From NCBI GenBank assembly GCA_022432975.1, contig CM039508.1, positions 27,518,788-27,582,787 on the forward strand: a DNA stretch of 64,000 nucleotides. The letters run 5' to 3'. Shown piece after piece: positions 42,829-56,222 of the stretch. The notes under the pieces are model-generated. The model saw only the letters and a list, made by a program, of their open reading frames with translations, had not been told where the DNA came from and made no database searches. Source of the stretch: Begonia masoniana (lineage: Eukaryota > Streptophyta > Magnoliopsida > Cucurbitales > Begoniaceae). The position numbers and the translations under genes were made by a program. Position 1 is the first letter of the stretch. The number at the start of each line of letters is the position of its first letter.

Positions 42829-45556
42829 TAATTATGGATGTTGGTCCATCATGTCTTGCTGGCGCTCCCAAATTGTCTGCTCTATGTTCTGGTTGTGCCA
42901 TATGACTTTCACTAGTGGAACCTCTTTGTTGCGCAACACTTTCACAGCATAGTCTAGGATCCTTACTGGTTTCTCCTCATAGGTAAGGGTAGGATGAACT
43001 TCAATGTCCTGTTGCTCCACAACTTGATATGGATCCCTTATGCACTTCTTCAACATAGAAACATGGAACACATTGTGTATCCCCTCCATAGAAGCCGGTA
43101 GCTGCAACTGATAGGCTGCTCTCCCAACTCTCTTCATAATAGTGAATGGTATAATAAATCTGGGGTTCAACTTGCCTCTCTTCCCGAATCTCACAACTCC
43201 TTTAAATGGTGATACCTTGAGGAAAACTTCATCACCTACCTCAAACTCAAATTCTCTACGTCTCTTATCAGCATAACCTTTCTGTCGGCTCTGAGCTGCC
43301 AAAATTCTCTGTCGGATGAGGGTAACCTTCTCAACAGTTTGTTGCACAAAGTCAGGACCAAGCAACTGTGCTTCACCAACTTCATCTCAGTACAAAGGTG
43401 ATCTGCATTTTCGTCCATACAATGCTTCATACGGTGCCATTTCTATTGTTGCCTGAAAACTGTTATTATAGGAAAACTCCACCAATGATAAATATTGACT
43501 CCAAGATCCTTGAAAATCTAATATGCATGCACGGAGCATATCTTCTAAGGTCTGAATAGTTCTCTCGGATTGTCCATCTGTTTGAGGGTGAAAAGCTGTA
43601 CTAAAATTAAGCTGCGTACCTATAGCCTTGTGCAAACTCTTCCAAAACTTAGATATAAATCTAGAGTCTCGGTCTGAAACTATAGTGCTTGGAACTCCAT
43701 GCAGTCTAACAACTTCATGCACATACAATTCAGCAAGCTGATCCATCGAGTAAGTCATTCTCATCGGCAGAAAGTGGGCAGACTTGGTTAGACGATCAAC
43801 TATCACCCAAATTGCATCATGTCCCTTTGCTGTTCTAGGCAATCCCACAACAAAGTCCATCAATATTTGTTCCCATTTCCATTCAGGAACTGGTAAGGGT
43901 TGCAATGTTCCTGAGGGTCTCTGATGCTCAGCTTTAATCTGCTTACAACACAAACATGATCCTACATAATCTGCCACACTCCTTTTCATACTTGGCCACC
44001 AATAATGTTGTCTAAGATCCTTGTACATCTTTGTACTCCCAGGGTGAACAGAGAATCTGGAAGAATGTGCTTCAGAAAGAATCTCATCTCGAAGTTCTTT
44101 AACGGCAGGAACAAACCATCTATTTCTAAACTGAAGGATTCCATCAGCAGAATAGTTAAAATCTGATTTGTCCGTAGAATCCATGCTTAATTTGTACTTG
44201 TTACACTTGTCATCATTCGTCTGAGCTTCCTTTATTTTCTCCAAAATAGTAGGCTTTAAGGTTATGGCTGAGAGTATAGCTGATACACTGGATACTGCTT
44301 CTAGATTAAACCTTTGGAATTTTGACTCTAAGGCTAATGGTATATTGAAAATCATAGTTGAGGTTGATATTGTTACTCTACTCAAACCATCTGCCACAAC
44401 ATTTGCTTTGCCGGGATGGTATTTAATCTCGAAATCATAGTCCTTTACAAATTCCAACCATCGACGTTACCTCATGTTTAATTCCTTCTGTGTGAAAATG
44501 TACTTCAGGCTCTTATGATCTGAAAATATCTCACAAGATTGTCCATACAAGTAATGCCTCCAAATCTTAAGTGCAAATACCACTGCAGCTAATTCCAAGT
44601 CATATGTAGGGTAATTCTTCTCATGTGTTTTCAACTGTCTAGAAGCATAGGCTATTACCTTACCATCTTGCATCAACACACATCCAAGACCAATTTTGGA
44701 AGCATCATAATAAATACTAAATTTACCATTTTCAACAGGAAGGGTTAATATTGGGGCATTGGTCAACTTCTGTTTCAAAGTCTGGAAACTGGATTCACAT
44801 TCCTCTGTCCATGCATACTTGATGTTTTTCCTAGTTAACCGAGTGAGGGGAGTAGCAATCTTCGAGAATCCTTCAATAAATTTCCTGTAGTATCCTGCTA
44901 ATCCAAGGAAACTCCGAATATCTGTAGCATTCCTTGGTTGGGGCCACTCCTTAACTGCTTGAACCTTGGCTGGATCAACAGATATCCCATCTTCAGAGAT
45001 CACATGACCAAGAAAGTGAACTCTGTCCAACCAAAATTCACATTTGGAAAACTTAGCATAAAGTTGGTGCTGTCTAAGTACTCCTAACACCAAACTCAAA
45101 TGCCTTGCATGCTCGTCCTTGGTACTAGAGTATATTAGAATGTCATCTATAAACACAATGACAAACTTGTCCAAATACTCATGAAACACTCTATTCATAA
45201 GATCCATAAAGGCTGCCGGTGCATTAGTCAATCCAAAGGACATAACCAAAAACTCATAATGTCCGTATCTTGTGCGAAAAGCAGTCTTTGGGATATCTTC
45301 AGATTTAACCTTCAACTGGTAATAACCGGACCTAAGGTCAATCTTAGAGAAAACTCTTGCACCATTAAGTTTGTCAAATAAATCGTCAATCATTGGCAAT
45401 GGATACTTGTTCTTGATAGTTACCCGATAATCAATGCACATCCGCATCGATCCATCCTTCTTTTTGACAAAAAGGACAGGTGCACCCCACGGTGAAAAGC
45501 TAGGGCGTATGAACCCTTTCTCCAATAAATCCTCCAACTGTTTCTTTAATTCCTTA
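42829..45556 (-). pseudogene. E6 pol: RT, RNase H, integrase, chromodomain
   Basis: From [17 protein letters not shown] at the solo-LTR junction. RT shows [26 protein letters not shown] and [12 protein letters not shown]. RNase H shows [17 protein letters not shown] and [12 protein letters not shown]. Integrase has an HHCC finger ending CLCCKQIKAEH and core motifs [19 protein letters not shown] and QTDGQSERTIQ (DD35E), then the GPF-like region and a chromodomain-like tail to WERQQDMMDQHP. Stops: TAA 44467-44469 (relatives Gln), TGA 43387-43389 (relatives Trp), and one a few codons before the usual end. Four codons after CIDYR are missing relative to E7. Confidence 0.9.
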
Positions 45557-46514
45557 TGTGACGACCCCAACCCGATCAGGGCCGCCACGGACTTCCCGTG
45601 ACATAATCATTTCCTAAGCCCTCGTATTTTCTCATAAACTTTTTCATTTTTCATTTTTTACTTAACACTTTAAAAGAAAACTAACTTAGACAAATGACCC
45701 ACCTCTAACGACCTTTAGGGTCTAACTTTGACTTAAACATTTGACTTAAATATTTTGAGCGTAAAACATTTTGACTTTTAAAACACTTAGAACTAGACTA
45801 AAACCATTACTAACTTAAAACAATTAACACTTAGAGTAAGATCAATTAAAATAAAACACTAATATAACCTATACTCAAGAAAACAAACTGCGTGGATCGC
45901 TCTAAAAATCGAGCGTATCCTTACCTGTTTTAAAAACGACCAAACAATTAAAAATACCCAAACAGTTCCAGTATATTCTCCAAAAATAAAGACTTCACAT
46001 CTTAGACATTCCACTACCACATCATACATATCAAAGACTCTACTTTCATACGTTTTTCTATCAAATCATCCGATCCACATACTTAAACACTTTCATTCTC
46101 TTCCTAAATCAAAACAATCAAGTCCTAAACAAACTCCTAAAACAAACATCGAGCATAAGCATTAAATTTCCTAAAACATCACCAATGACATACATTAACA
46201 AATCATTCAAAATAGTACTACTTCAAACCTATATCCACTATAAAATTTCCTGAATATTAAACTTAAATATACACCCTAAAATCCATCACCTTTCTAACCA
46301 CAAAACTAACTCACATCCATTCAACATACATCATTCAAGCCATCGGATCATCAAGCCAAAACACACCCCGTCGCCACGAGCACCACCCATCGACCACCTT
46401 TTCCTTGTCATCATGAGGACTCTCACCTTCACACCTGTCACCTACATCATACATAACTACATTAAGCCTAATGCTTAGTAAGGAGCGTGCTAAACATGAC
46501 ATTTCATATAGATG

Positions 46515-48553
46515 CATGACTTGCCCTGTAGTACATTCATGACTTGCCCTGTAGTACATTCATGACTTGCCCTGTAGTACATTCATGACTTGCCCTGTAG
46601 TACATTCATGACTTGCCCTGTAGTACATTCATGACTTGCCCTGTAGTACATTCATGACTTGCCCTGTAGTACATTCATGACTTGCCCTGTAGTACATTCA
46701 TGACTTGCCCTGTAGTACATTCATGACTTGCCCTGTAGTACATTCATGACTTGCCCTGTAGTACATTCATGACTTGCCCTGTAGTACATTCATGACTTGC
46801 CCTGTAGTACATTCATGACTTGCCCTGTAGTACATTCATGACTTGCCCTGTAGTACATTCATGACTTGCCCTGTAGTACATTCATGACTTGCCCTGTAGT
46901 ACATTCATGACTTGCCCTGTAGTACATTCATGACTTGCCCTGTAGTACATTCATGACTTGCCCTGTAGTACATTCATGACTTGCCCTGTAGTACATTCAT
47001 GACTTGCCCTGTAGTACATTCATGACTTGCCCTGTAGTACATTCATGACTTGCCCTGTAGTACATTCATGACTTGCCCTGTAGTACATTCATGACTTGCC
47101 CTGTAGTACATTCATGACTTGCCCTGTAGTACATTCATGACTTGCCCTGTAGTACATTCATGACTTGCCCTGTAGTACATTCATGACTTGCCCTGTAGTA
47201 CATTCATGACTTGCCCTGTAGTACATTCATGACTTGCCCTGTAGTACATTCATGACTTGCCCTGTAGTACATTCATGACTTGCCCTGTAGTACATTCATG
47301 ACTTGCCCTGTAGTACATTCATGACTTGCCCTGTAGTACATTCATGACTTGCCCTGTAGTACATTCATGACTTGCCCTGTAGTACATTCATGACTTGCCC
47401 TGTAGTACATTCATGACTTGCCCTGTAGTACATTCATGACTTGCCCTGTAGTACATTCATGACTTGCCCTGTAGTACATTCATGACTTGCCCTGTAGTAC
47501 ATTCATGACTTGCCCTGTAGTACATTCATGACTTGCCCTGTAGTACATTCATGACTTGCCCTGTAGTACATTCATGACTTGCCCTGTAGTACATTCATGA
47601 CTTGCCCTGTAGTACATTCATGACTTGCCCTGTAGTACATTCATGACTTGCCCTGTAGTACATTCATGACTTGCCCTGTAGTACATTCATGACTTGCCCT
47701 GTAGTACATTCATGACTTGCCCTGTAGTACATTCATGACTTGCCCTGTAGTACATTCATGACTTGCCCTGTAGTACATTCATGACTTGCCCTGTAGTACA
47801 TTCATGACTTGCCCTGTAGTACATTCATGACTTGCCCTGTAGTACATTCATGACTTGCCCTGTAGTACATTCATGACTTGCCCTGTAGTACATTCATGAC
47901 TTGCCCTGTAGTACATTCATGACTTGCCCTGTAGTACATTCATGACTTGCCCTGTAGTACATTCATGACTTGCCCTGTAGTACATTCATGACTTGCCCTG
48001 TAGTACATTCATGACTTGCCCTGTAGTACATTCATGACTTGCCCTGTAGTACATTCATGACTTGCCCTGTAGTACATTCATGACTTGCCCTGTAGTACAT
48101 TCATGACTTGCCCTGTAGTACATTCATGACTTGCCCTGTAGTACATTCATGACTTGCCCTGTAGTACATTCATGACTTGCCCTGTAGTACATTCATGACT
48201 TGCCCTGTAGTACATTCATGACTTGCCCTGTAGTACATTCATGACTTGCCCTGTAGTACATTCATGACTTGCCCTGTAGTACATTCATGACTTGCCCTGT
48301 AGTACATTCATGACTTGCCCTGTAGTACATTCATGACTTGCCCTGTAGTACATTCATGACTTGCCCTGTAGTACATTCATGACTTGCCCTGTAGTACATT
48401 CATGACTTGCCCTGTAGTACATTCATGACTTGCCCTGTAGTACATTCATGACTTGCCCTGTAGTACATTCATGACTTGCCCTGTAGTACATTCATGACTT
48501 GCCCTGTAGTACATGCCCTGTAGTACATTCATGACTTGCCCTGTAGTACATTC
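46515..48553 (-). repeat. 23-bp satellite array, about 88 copies
   Basis: Unit CATGACTTGCCCTGTAGTAC plus ATT, essentially identical in every copy from 46515 on. One copy is truncated near 48515 (GTACATGCCCTG). A CATTCAT-type simple repeat follows at 48553-48604. The unit has short palindromes only (TCATGA, TGTA-G-TACA). Confidence 0.95.
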
Positions 48554-49218
48554 AGCATTCATCATTCATCATTCATCATTAATCATTCATCATTCATCAT
48601 TCATTGTCGTTCTTTACTTTCAACATTTTCATAAAACATGCTTGTAAATAGTTCGTATGCACTTTAGAAAACATGATGCATGAGAAGACATACACGTAAG
48701 GAAAACCTATCACATGAGCACTAACATACACGTAAGGAAAACCTATCACATACGCACTACAACATAACTAAGGCACTACTTAACTATCACTCTTTCCTTA
48801 ACTACCCGTCTTCCACCAATCTCTACAATCACTCTCATCGAAACAATCAACATTATCAACATTGTACGACGTAGGGCCTTAGTGGCCGGAAAGCCTAACG
48901 CTCACTTACCTGGCGTCCGTAGCAAGCCGTGCACCGTCCAAAAGTTGTCTCCACCTAAGGCATTTCATAAACAAAAGACATTAAAATCAATCCTAATTAA
49001 ACTAATTTCAAACTTAAACTAATCTCCTAATTAAGGAAATTCTTTCCTAAAATTTCCATTTTCTCATTCGGGCATAACTAACTCTCATTTTTGTGAAAAC
49101 ATCTTAAACTACTATTTCTAGCCTAATCCAATTAAAACCTAATCAAACGGCAACTAATTTGGGTTCGGTAAAAACCGACCTAAAACTTCGAACGCGCGTA
49201 ACTTTCGCGTCGGTTATC

Positions 49219-49234
49219 GGAATCGAACGATTCC
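49219..49234. repeat. GGAATC/GATTCC hairpin, shared with E2 LTR
   Basis: GGAATCG-AA-CGATTCC. The E2 5' LTR has GGAATC-GTTT-GATTCC at 15842-15857 and its 3' LTR GGAATCG-TT-CGATTCC. The stem is kept and the loop varies. Confidence 0.55.
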
Positions 49235-49795
49235 AGCGGCCACGTACTCCTCTAATAACCTATTTTAATCTGCCAAGAGGAATTTCAAAACAATTGACCG
49301 GAACTAGGTCAAAAATCACAAAACCCGAAACTGCCCTTTACCTGGAAAATCTCCCTTTTTGATTTTTCATCAAATTCCATCAATTTCTTCACCAATCTAT
49401 CCTACTAACATCCAATTAACATAAACTAACCTAAAATCGAAGTTACATTAAGCAAAACCCTAAGCCCTAATTTCGGGTCCCCTGTTTTCAGCAAAATCCG
49501 AGCACCTTGCTGCTCGGCGACCTACGCCGGCATTAAGCTCGGCCACATGACGCTGAAATCAACCAAAAACGGCCGGTGATTGGAGCTCAATCGAGCTCAC
49601 CACGTACAGCCACAAAAATCCGAGCAAGAACAGGGGAGAAAAACCGAGCTTACCGTCGGTTCGTGCGCGAAAACGGTCGGAGCCTGCAAGTCGCCGTCGT
49701 CTGGCCGGAAAGGAGGAGTCGGAAACCGCCGGCGTGCGTCGATCGTCGCCGTTCTCCTTCGTCGCCTCTCTCTCTGCTCGGCGTCGGGCTCGAAC

Positions 49796-49822
49796 AAACA
49801 ACAGAAATCGTTTCTGTTGTTT
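49796..49822. promoter_or_regulatory. Hairpin beside AT-rich tract in solo LTR
   Basis: AAACAACAGAAA (49796-49807) and TTTCTGTTGTTT (49811-49822) with a TCG loop: a 12-bp perfect stem. It takes the same place, next to an AT-rich tract, as the E2 hairpins at 15210-15272 but has a different sequence. Confidence 0.5.
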
Positions 49823-49835
49823 GTTTTATTTTTAT

Positions 49836-49841
49836 TATAAT

Positions 49842-49883
<42 letters not shown>

Positions 49884-49896
49884 TATAATTATAATA
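49836..49896. repeat. AAT microsatellite
   Basis: About 14 copies of AAT/ATA with AATTATA interruptions at both ends. Confidence 0.95.
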
Positions 49897-50232
49897 AACT
49901 ACAACTATTTCTTTAATTAGTATATCGATTCGGTCTCATTGCAATTTCCTTATTTCTCCAAATATTCCAATTTAATATTAGAGTTCTAACAAAACTCACT
50001 GTTCCCAAAACGGACTTATTTTGCTATTTTTACGAATTAATATATTAAAAGGCTAAAACGGGAACCTTAGCATTACTCTTCTCGATTTGGGTTTCTAAAA
50101 TTTCACTTATTCTTCTACAAATTCCCGTAAATTTCTAAGGTCCTAATAAAACTATCCGCTCGCAAAACGGACCTAATTTACTTATTTACCAAAATAGCCT
50201 TGGAGCAGAAACCCGAAAACTCGGGTGTTACA

Positions 50233-51967
50233 CCTTAAGTTCTGTTGGTGCTAATCTATATGGATTTTTAGACACAGGTTCGGCGCCGGGGTAAACATCT
50301 ACAACAAATTCAATTTCCCTATCTGGTGGTAAACCAGGAAGGTCATCTAGAAATACTTCAGGAAAGTTTTGGACAATTAAGACATTTTGAGGATTTGCTT
50401 TTCCTACGAGTTGTGTGTCTAAAACACTAGCTAAGAAGCACAAATACTCTCCACATAGGGAAGGTCTAGTGTTAATAGAAGTCATCACAGACATTTCCTT
50501 ACTCTTCTTTGAAGCTTGAAAGGTATGTTTCAAATTACCAGGGGGTTGGAAGCTAACTATTCCAGTCCTACAATCAATTGTGGCGTGGTGTTTAAACAAC
50601 CAGTCCATTCCTAGGATTACATCAAATCCCATTATATCCATAATAATAAGATCAGCAGGTAAACTTACATTCCCTACTAACACATCACTGTCAAGCATCA
50701 CTTGGTTAGAGTGTATGCATTCACCAGAGGGTAATGCAACAGTAAACACATGCATGGAAGGGGTAAACTGTACATCTAACTTAACAGCAAATGCAGATGC
50801 TATAAACGAATGCGTTGCACCAGAATCTATTAAAGTAAAAGCAGGCACATAGTTGATCAATATAGTACCTGACACAACAGCGGGCTGTTTCTCACCCGAC
50901 TCTATCATGGAGAATATTCTCGGTTTAATCATAGCAGGGCCACTCTTAGAAGCTGGGCAGTCTCTACTAATGTGGCCAACCTTGTTACAATTGTAGCATC
51001 TTGTGATTCTAGGCTTCGAGCATTCTTTGAACGTGTGTCCAACCTCTTCACAGTTGAAACACTTCCCAAAACCCAATCTGCACTCACCCGGGTGGTTCTT
51101 CAAACACTTAGAACACTGGGAAAATTTCCTGGCATTCTGTATCTTCCCTCCTGTTCCTTGGCTATTTTGGCCCTCACTTGGCCTCTTCGTTCCTCTTCGT
51201 TGGTGTGGCTGGATAAACCTTTGTGGGACCTCCTTTGGTCCAGCACACTTCCTTTCAGCTTCTTCCACTTCCAGAGCAGTGGACACAACTTCACTGAATG
51301 TCAAGCCTTTAATACCACAAAATTTAACTCCTCGATAAATTTCCGGCTTCAGTCCATGCACAAATTTGAACACTTTATCCTCGTCCTTGTGAGCAAAATG
51401 TCCAGCAAACCTAGACAAGGACTCAAATTGCCTACTGTACTCGGCCACAGACCCTGTCTGCTTCAAGTTCAAAAACTCCAATTTCTTCGCAGTTTGGACT
51501 GTGCTGTTAAAATACTTCTCATAGAAAACGTCCTTGAACTGTGACCAAGGAATCGCCAAAACATCAGTGGTGGTCTCTATTGTTTCCCACCAGAGTTAAG
51601 CTTCACCAGCCAAGTGAAATGTTGCCAACGTGACCTTGTCTCCTTCTCCAATGTTGGCGCACCTAAACATACTTTCAATCTTCCTAAGCCATCCTTCAGC
51701 AATAACTGGATTAGATGACTGTCCATCAAACGTGGGTGGTCTTAGTCTCCGAAATCTATCTCCAGAATGTTCATTGCTAGAACCCGAGTTGGCACTTCCT
51801 TGTACTTCTCGGTTCAACAGTACTCCTAGTTGATCAGATTGTTGGCGCACTAAATCAGTTTGCTGACGCACTAAATCTGTCAGCTGCCTAATCACACTAG
51901 GCTCCTCTTCACCTCTCACATTTGGTATTTCTCTTGGCACTCTAGGTCTCCCTGGGCGTCTGGTCAT
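50233..51967 (-). pseudogene. E6 gag and protease
   Basis: Start MTRRPGRPRVPRE at about 51967, 13 nt after the leader intron acceptor. A TAA at 51596-51598, where relatives have Gln before LWWE, cuts the capsid domain. The frame then stays open for over 440 codons: AIPWSQFKDVFYEKYF, SLSRFAGHFAHKDEDKVF, CCHC knuckles CFNCEEVGHTFKEC and CYNCNKVGHISRDC, protease active site TLIDSGATHSFIA with GFDVILGMDWL, and the entry to [21 protein letters not shown]. It ends at the solo LTR. Gag forms the particle and protease matures it. One stop plus the insertion inactivate it. Confidence 0.9.
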
Positions 51968-51979
51968 TGTACTAAATTC

Positions 51980-52039
51980 CTGCACAGAGTTAATTACACT
52001 CTTAAATATTTATTAGCTAAGGTTAACATAAACACTTAC
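51980..52039 (-). other. Candidate 60-nt leader intron (E6)
   Basis: Minus strand CAACAACT|GTAAGTGTTTATG at 52039 to AACTCTGTGCAG|GAATT at 51980. The gag ATG follows 13 nt later. Confidence 0.55.
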
Positions 52040-52107
52040 AGTTGTTGAACTACTTCCATGCAACGATTGGCACTGTTGAGTAATCTTTTGAACGGTTTAA
52101 CTGAATG

Positions 52108-52119
52108 TCTCTGATACTA
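52108..52119 (-). other. E6 primer-binding site (iMet type)
   Basis: TAGTATCAGAGA on the minus strand, 3 nt from the LTR. Two bases differ from TGGTATCAGAGC. Confidence 0.8.
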
Positions 52120-52122
52120 TAC

Positions 52123-55100
52123 TGTAACGCCCCGAGTTATCTGAACCCAATTCGTTACTCATAACCCGAACATAAATAAGAAATTTTGGACCAAATTAAA
52201 ACTTCACTCGAAAGTCAAAATTTGACATTTTGCTAAAACCTCAAAACATTAAAACTTGCAGTGGAAATTCTTTTGAGCATAATAGAGTTAAGCAAAGCTA
52301 TAAAACAATGTTTGAAAAATTCAGTTAAAATATTAAGAAATAATTTGACCAGAAGAGATGAAGACTTAAGCATGAAATACTTAAAGTTTATAAAGGTCAA
52401 ACACATCATCCGCTGAACAAAGTCAACGAAAAGAGCAGAAACCAAACCGAAGGCTTCCACTGATGACGTCAGCCGGATGAATCATTCATCCAACTTCTGT
52501 CGATCGCAAAACGACAAGTTTTGCTACTCGCATCTACCGATGACGTCAGCCAGGATCACCGATCACTAAACGACAAAACTTCTACTACATCATCCGATAG
52601 GTTTAATACACGACATTCACCAATCACTAAACGACAAAACTTCTACTACATCATCCGATAGGTTTAATACACGACATTCACCGATCACTAAACGACAAAA
52701 CTTCTACTACATCATCCGATAGGTTTAATACACGACATTCACCGATCACTAAACGACAAAACTTCTACTACATCATCCGATAGGTTTAATACACGACATT
52801 CACCGATCACTAAACGACAAAACTTCTACTACATCATCCGATAGGTTTAATACACGACATTCACCGATCACTAAACGACAAAACTTCTACTACATCATCC
52901 GATAGGTTTAATACACGACATTCACCGATCACTAAACGACAAAACTTCTACTACATCATCCGATAGGTTTAATACACGACATTCACCGATCACTAAACGA
53001 CAAAACTTCTACTACATCATCCGATAGGTTTAATACACGACATTCACCGATCACTAAACGACAAAACTTCTACTACATCATCCGATAGGTTTAATACACG
53101 ACATTCACCGATCACTAAACGACAAAACTTCTACTACATCATCCGATAGGTTTAATACACGACATTCACCGATCACTAAACGACAAAACTTCTACTACAT
53201 CATCCGATAGGTTTAATACACGACATTCACCGATCACTAAACGACAAAACTTCTACTACATCATCCGATAGGTTTAATACACGACATTCACCGATCACTA
53301 AACGACAAAACTTCTACTACATCATCCGATAGGTTTAATACACGACATTCACCGATCACTAAACGACAAAACTTCTACTACATCATCCGATAGGTTTAAT
53401 ACACGACATTCACCGATCACTAAACGACAAAACTTCTACTACATCATCCGATAGGTTTAATACACGACATTCACCGATCACTAAACGACAAAACTTCTAC
53501 TACATCATCCGATAGGTTTAATACACGACATTCACCGATCACTAAACGACAAAACTTCTACTACATCATCCGATAGGTTTAATACACGACATTCACCGAT
53601 CACTAAACGACAAAACTTCTACTACATCATCCGATAGGTTTAATACACGACATTCACCGATCACTAAACGACAAAACTTCTACTACATCATCCGATAGGT
53701 TTAATACACGACATTCACCGATCACTAAACGACAAAACTTCTACTACATCATCCGATAGGTTTAATACACGACATTCACCGATCACTAAACGACAAAACT
53801 TCTACTACATCATCCGATAGGTTTAATACACGACATTCACCGATCACTAAACGACAAAACTTCTACTACATCATCCGATAGGTTTAATACACGACATTCA
53901 CCGATCACTAAACGACAAAACTTCTACTACATCATCCGATAGGTTTAATACACGACATTCACCGATCACTAAACGACAAAACTTCTACTACATCATCCGA
54001 TAGGTTTAATACACGACATTCACCGATCACTAAACGACAAAACTTCTACTACATCATCCGATAGGTTTAATACACGACATTCACCGATCACTAAACGACA
54101 AAACTTCTACTACATCATCCGATAGGTTTAATACACGACATTCACCGATCACTAAACGACAAAACTTCTACTACATCATCCGATAGGTTTAATACACGAC
54201 ATTCACCGATCACTAAACGACAAAACTTCTACTACATCATCCGATAGGTTTAATACACGACATTCACCGATCACTAAACGACAAAACTTCTACTACATCA
54301 TCCGATAGGTTTAATACACGACATTCACCGATCACTAAACGACAAAACTTCTACTACATCATCCGATAGGTTTAATACACGACATTCACCGATCACTAAA
54401 CGACAAAACTTCTACTACATCATCCGATAGGTTTAATACACGACATTCACCGATCACTAAACGACAAAACTTCTACTACATCATCCGATAGGTTTAATAC
54501 ACGACATTCACCGATCACTAAACGACAAAACTTCTACTACATCATCCGATAGGTTTGTTAATACCACATTCACCATCACTAAAACCGACAAAACTTCTAC
54601 TACACATCCGATAGGTTTAATACATGACATTCACCGATCACTAAAACGACAAAACTTCTACTACATCATCCGATAGGTTTAATACACTACATTCAACCGA
54701 TCACTAAACACAAAAGACTCTTACTCACATCATCCGATAAAATAACTTCATATACCGATCGCTAGAACACAAAATTTTCCACCTACATCTGCCGATAGAT
54801 ATTCATCTACCAAGGTCAACAATACTCAACGAAAACAGCATAGCAACAATTTCACTCTAACAAAGAAAAACTCCGACTATCAAAAGACTTAAACATTTTA
54901 CTAAAAACCATTCAAAACTACTTAAATCAGTGTATTACTCCGAAATTTTGGTAAAACCACTATTAAACCAACACATATGTTCTTATCCGAAAAATCTCAA
55001 GAGGTATTCGAAAACATTAAAACTACTACTGTCATAAAAACTCAACATACTTAAATTGAAACATTGTCAACTAAACCTTCACAACTACTGACATCAGTTA

Positions 55101-56222
55101 AACCGCCCCATCAATTACTAGATCAATGCATGAATGCACCCCTCAAACCTGCCTAGTTCTCAGCAAACTCAGAGAACACACCTGCTGTTTCTTCTTCACC
55201 TACATCACAAAACTCATCTATTAGCCTAATGCTAAGCAAGTAAAGCAGTAACGAAATGGAATGCTGAAACATAAATTTCCTAGACATACAGTTTCTACTT
55301 TCTCATCTCAGTTGCATATGCATAGTCTCTGATCTGATCCCTCTGTGAAATTGGGAGTTGGATCACTTCTCCAAAAGTCATACATCCTCTCTCTCGATTA
55401 AGGGGCGGATTAGTTCCCTTAACAACTGTTCAGATCCCCCTGTGAAGTTGGGAGTTTGATCACTTCTCCCAAAGTATAAATCTCTTCATAAGTTAAGGGG
55501 TGGATTAGTTCCCTTAATAGCTTATCTGTTACAGTCTGTTCATTCCTTACCACGCCATTTCATGTAAATTCATTTTCGCATACTTTCAAAATATGATGCA
55601 TGACATACAAACACATTCAAACAAACACAATCCTACTGTTTTGTGATGTAGGCCCGAAGGCACAAGCATACTTCACTTACATGGTCTCTTGGAAATCGCT
55701 CGGTTTCAACTACTTTGGAAGCCTTGCTCACCTAAAGTCATAAACAGAATACCAATTAGATCTTCACTAACCTCATCATATACCATTTAGAAACCCTAGG
55801 ACCTAGTTTAGGACTCTGTTCTAAGTGTATTCCCGATTCCCTACGAAACCCGACTCAACTCCTACACCCTGCATTTTCCAGGAACATGTATCTGCGACAC
55901 TCCTCTATCGTCTATAATCATAATGCAGTAAGATACCATAGTATAACTCACCTAAGTCGGAGTGAAATCGGAGAAAGAAACTCCTCGCGCACTCTGCAGA
56001 GCTGAGGAGCTGAGAGTCGAGAATGATTTGGGAAAACAGTGGCGGCTACAACGCATTAAACCCAAAACCTTTTTCCTTAAATACGTTATCCACTTTTAAA
56101 TTTCCAATTACCCTTATGCCCTTGCCTAGTCATCCATTAACCCTACTTTTATTATTGCCATTAAAAGTGTGCCATTAATTTAAAGGAAATGGAGAATTGG
56201 TTTAATAGAACCGGGTGTTACA
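52123..56222 (-). repeat. E6 5' LTR (4,100 bp)
   Basis: Closely matches 40680-42781 outside the array, but is about 2.0 kb longer because of the 61-bp array. Candidate intron 55200-55680 (481 nt, the same length as in the 3' LTR). TATA-like TATTTAA on the minus strand at 56078-56084. Confidence 0.9.
52557..54720 (-). repeat. 61-bp tandem array, about 35 copies
   Basis: Unit begins CACCGATCACTAAACGACAA and ends TTTAATACACGACATT. About 33 copies are almost identical (one early copy has CCAATCAC). The last three (54556-54720) are riddled with 1-2 base indels. The 3' LTR has a single good unit. Confidence 0.95.

Larger units (their letters stand above)
45557..50232 (-). mobile_element. Solo LTR (4,676 bp) with giant 23-bp array, nested in E6 pol
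   Basis: TGTGACGACCCC (45557) to CTCGGGTGTTACA (50232), with perfect CCTTA target duplication (45552-45556, 50233-50237). There is a single LTR with no internal region, so it is a solo LTR. Parts near 49150-49260 are homologous to the E2 LTR (about 15790-15930). Candidate intron 46442-48909 (GCCAG|GTAAGTGAGC, TGATGTAG|GTGAC). Confidence 0.9.
40680..56222 (-). mobile_element. E6: Tekay-like chromovirus with nested solo LTR and array-expanded 5' LTR
   Basis: LTRs at 40680-42781 and 52123-56222. Perfect ACTTA target duplication at 40675-40679 and 56223-56227. PBS, leader intron candidate, gag, protease, RT, RNase H, integrase, chromodomain and PPT are all in order on the minus strand. Pol is split by a solo LTR (45557-50232). 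At least four nonsense codons and one 12-bp RT deletion inactivate it. Otherwise the reading frame is well kept and close to E7. Confidence 0.9.

Noticed and set aside
49576..49920. Frame ending in a long Ile or Asn run
   Set aside because: A shadow of the AAT microsatellite and GC-rich LTR sequence.
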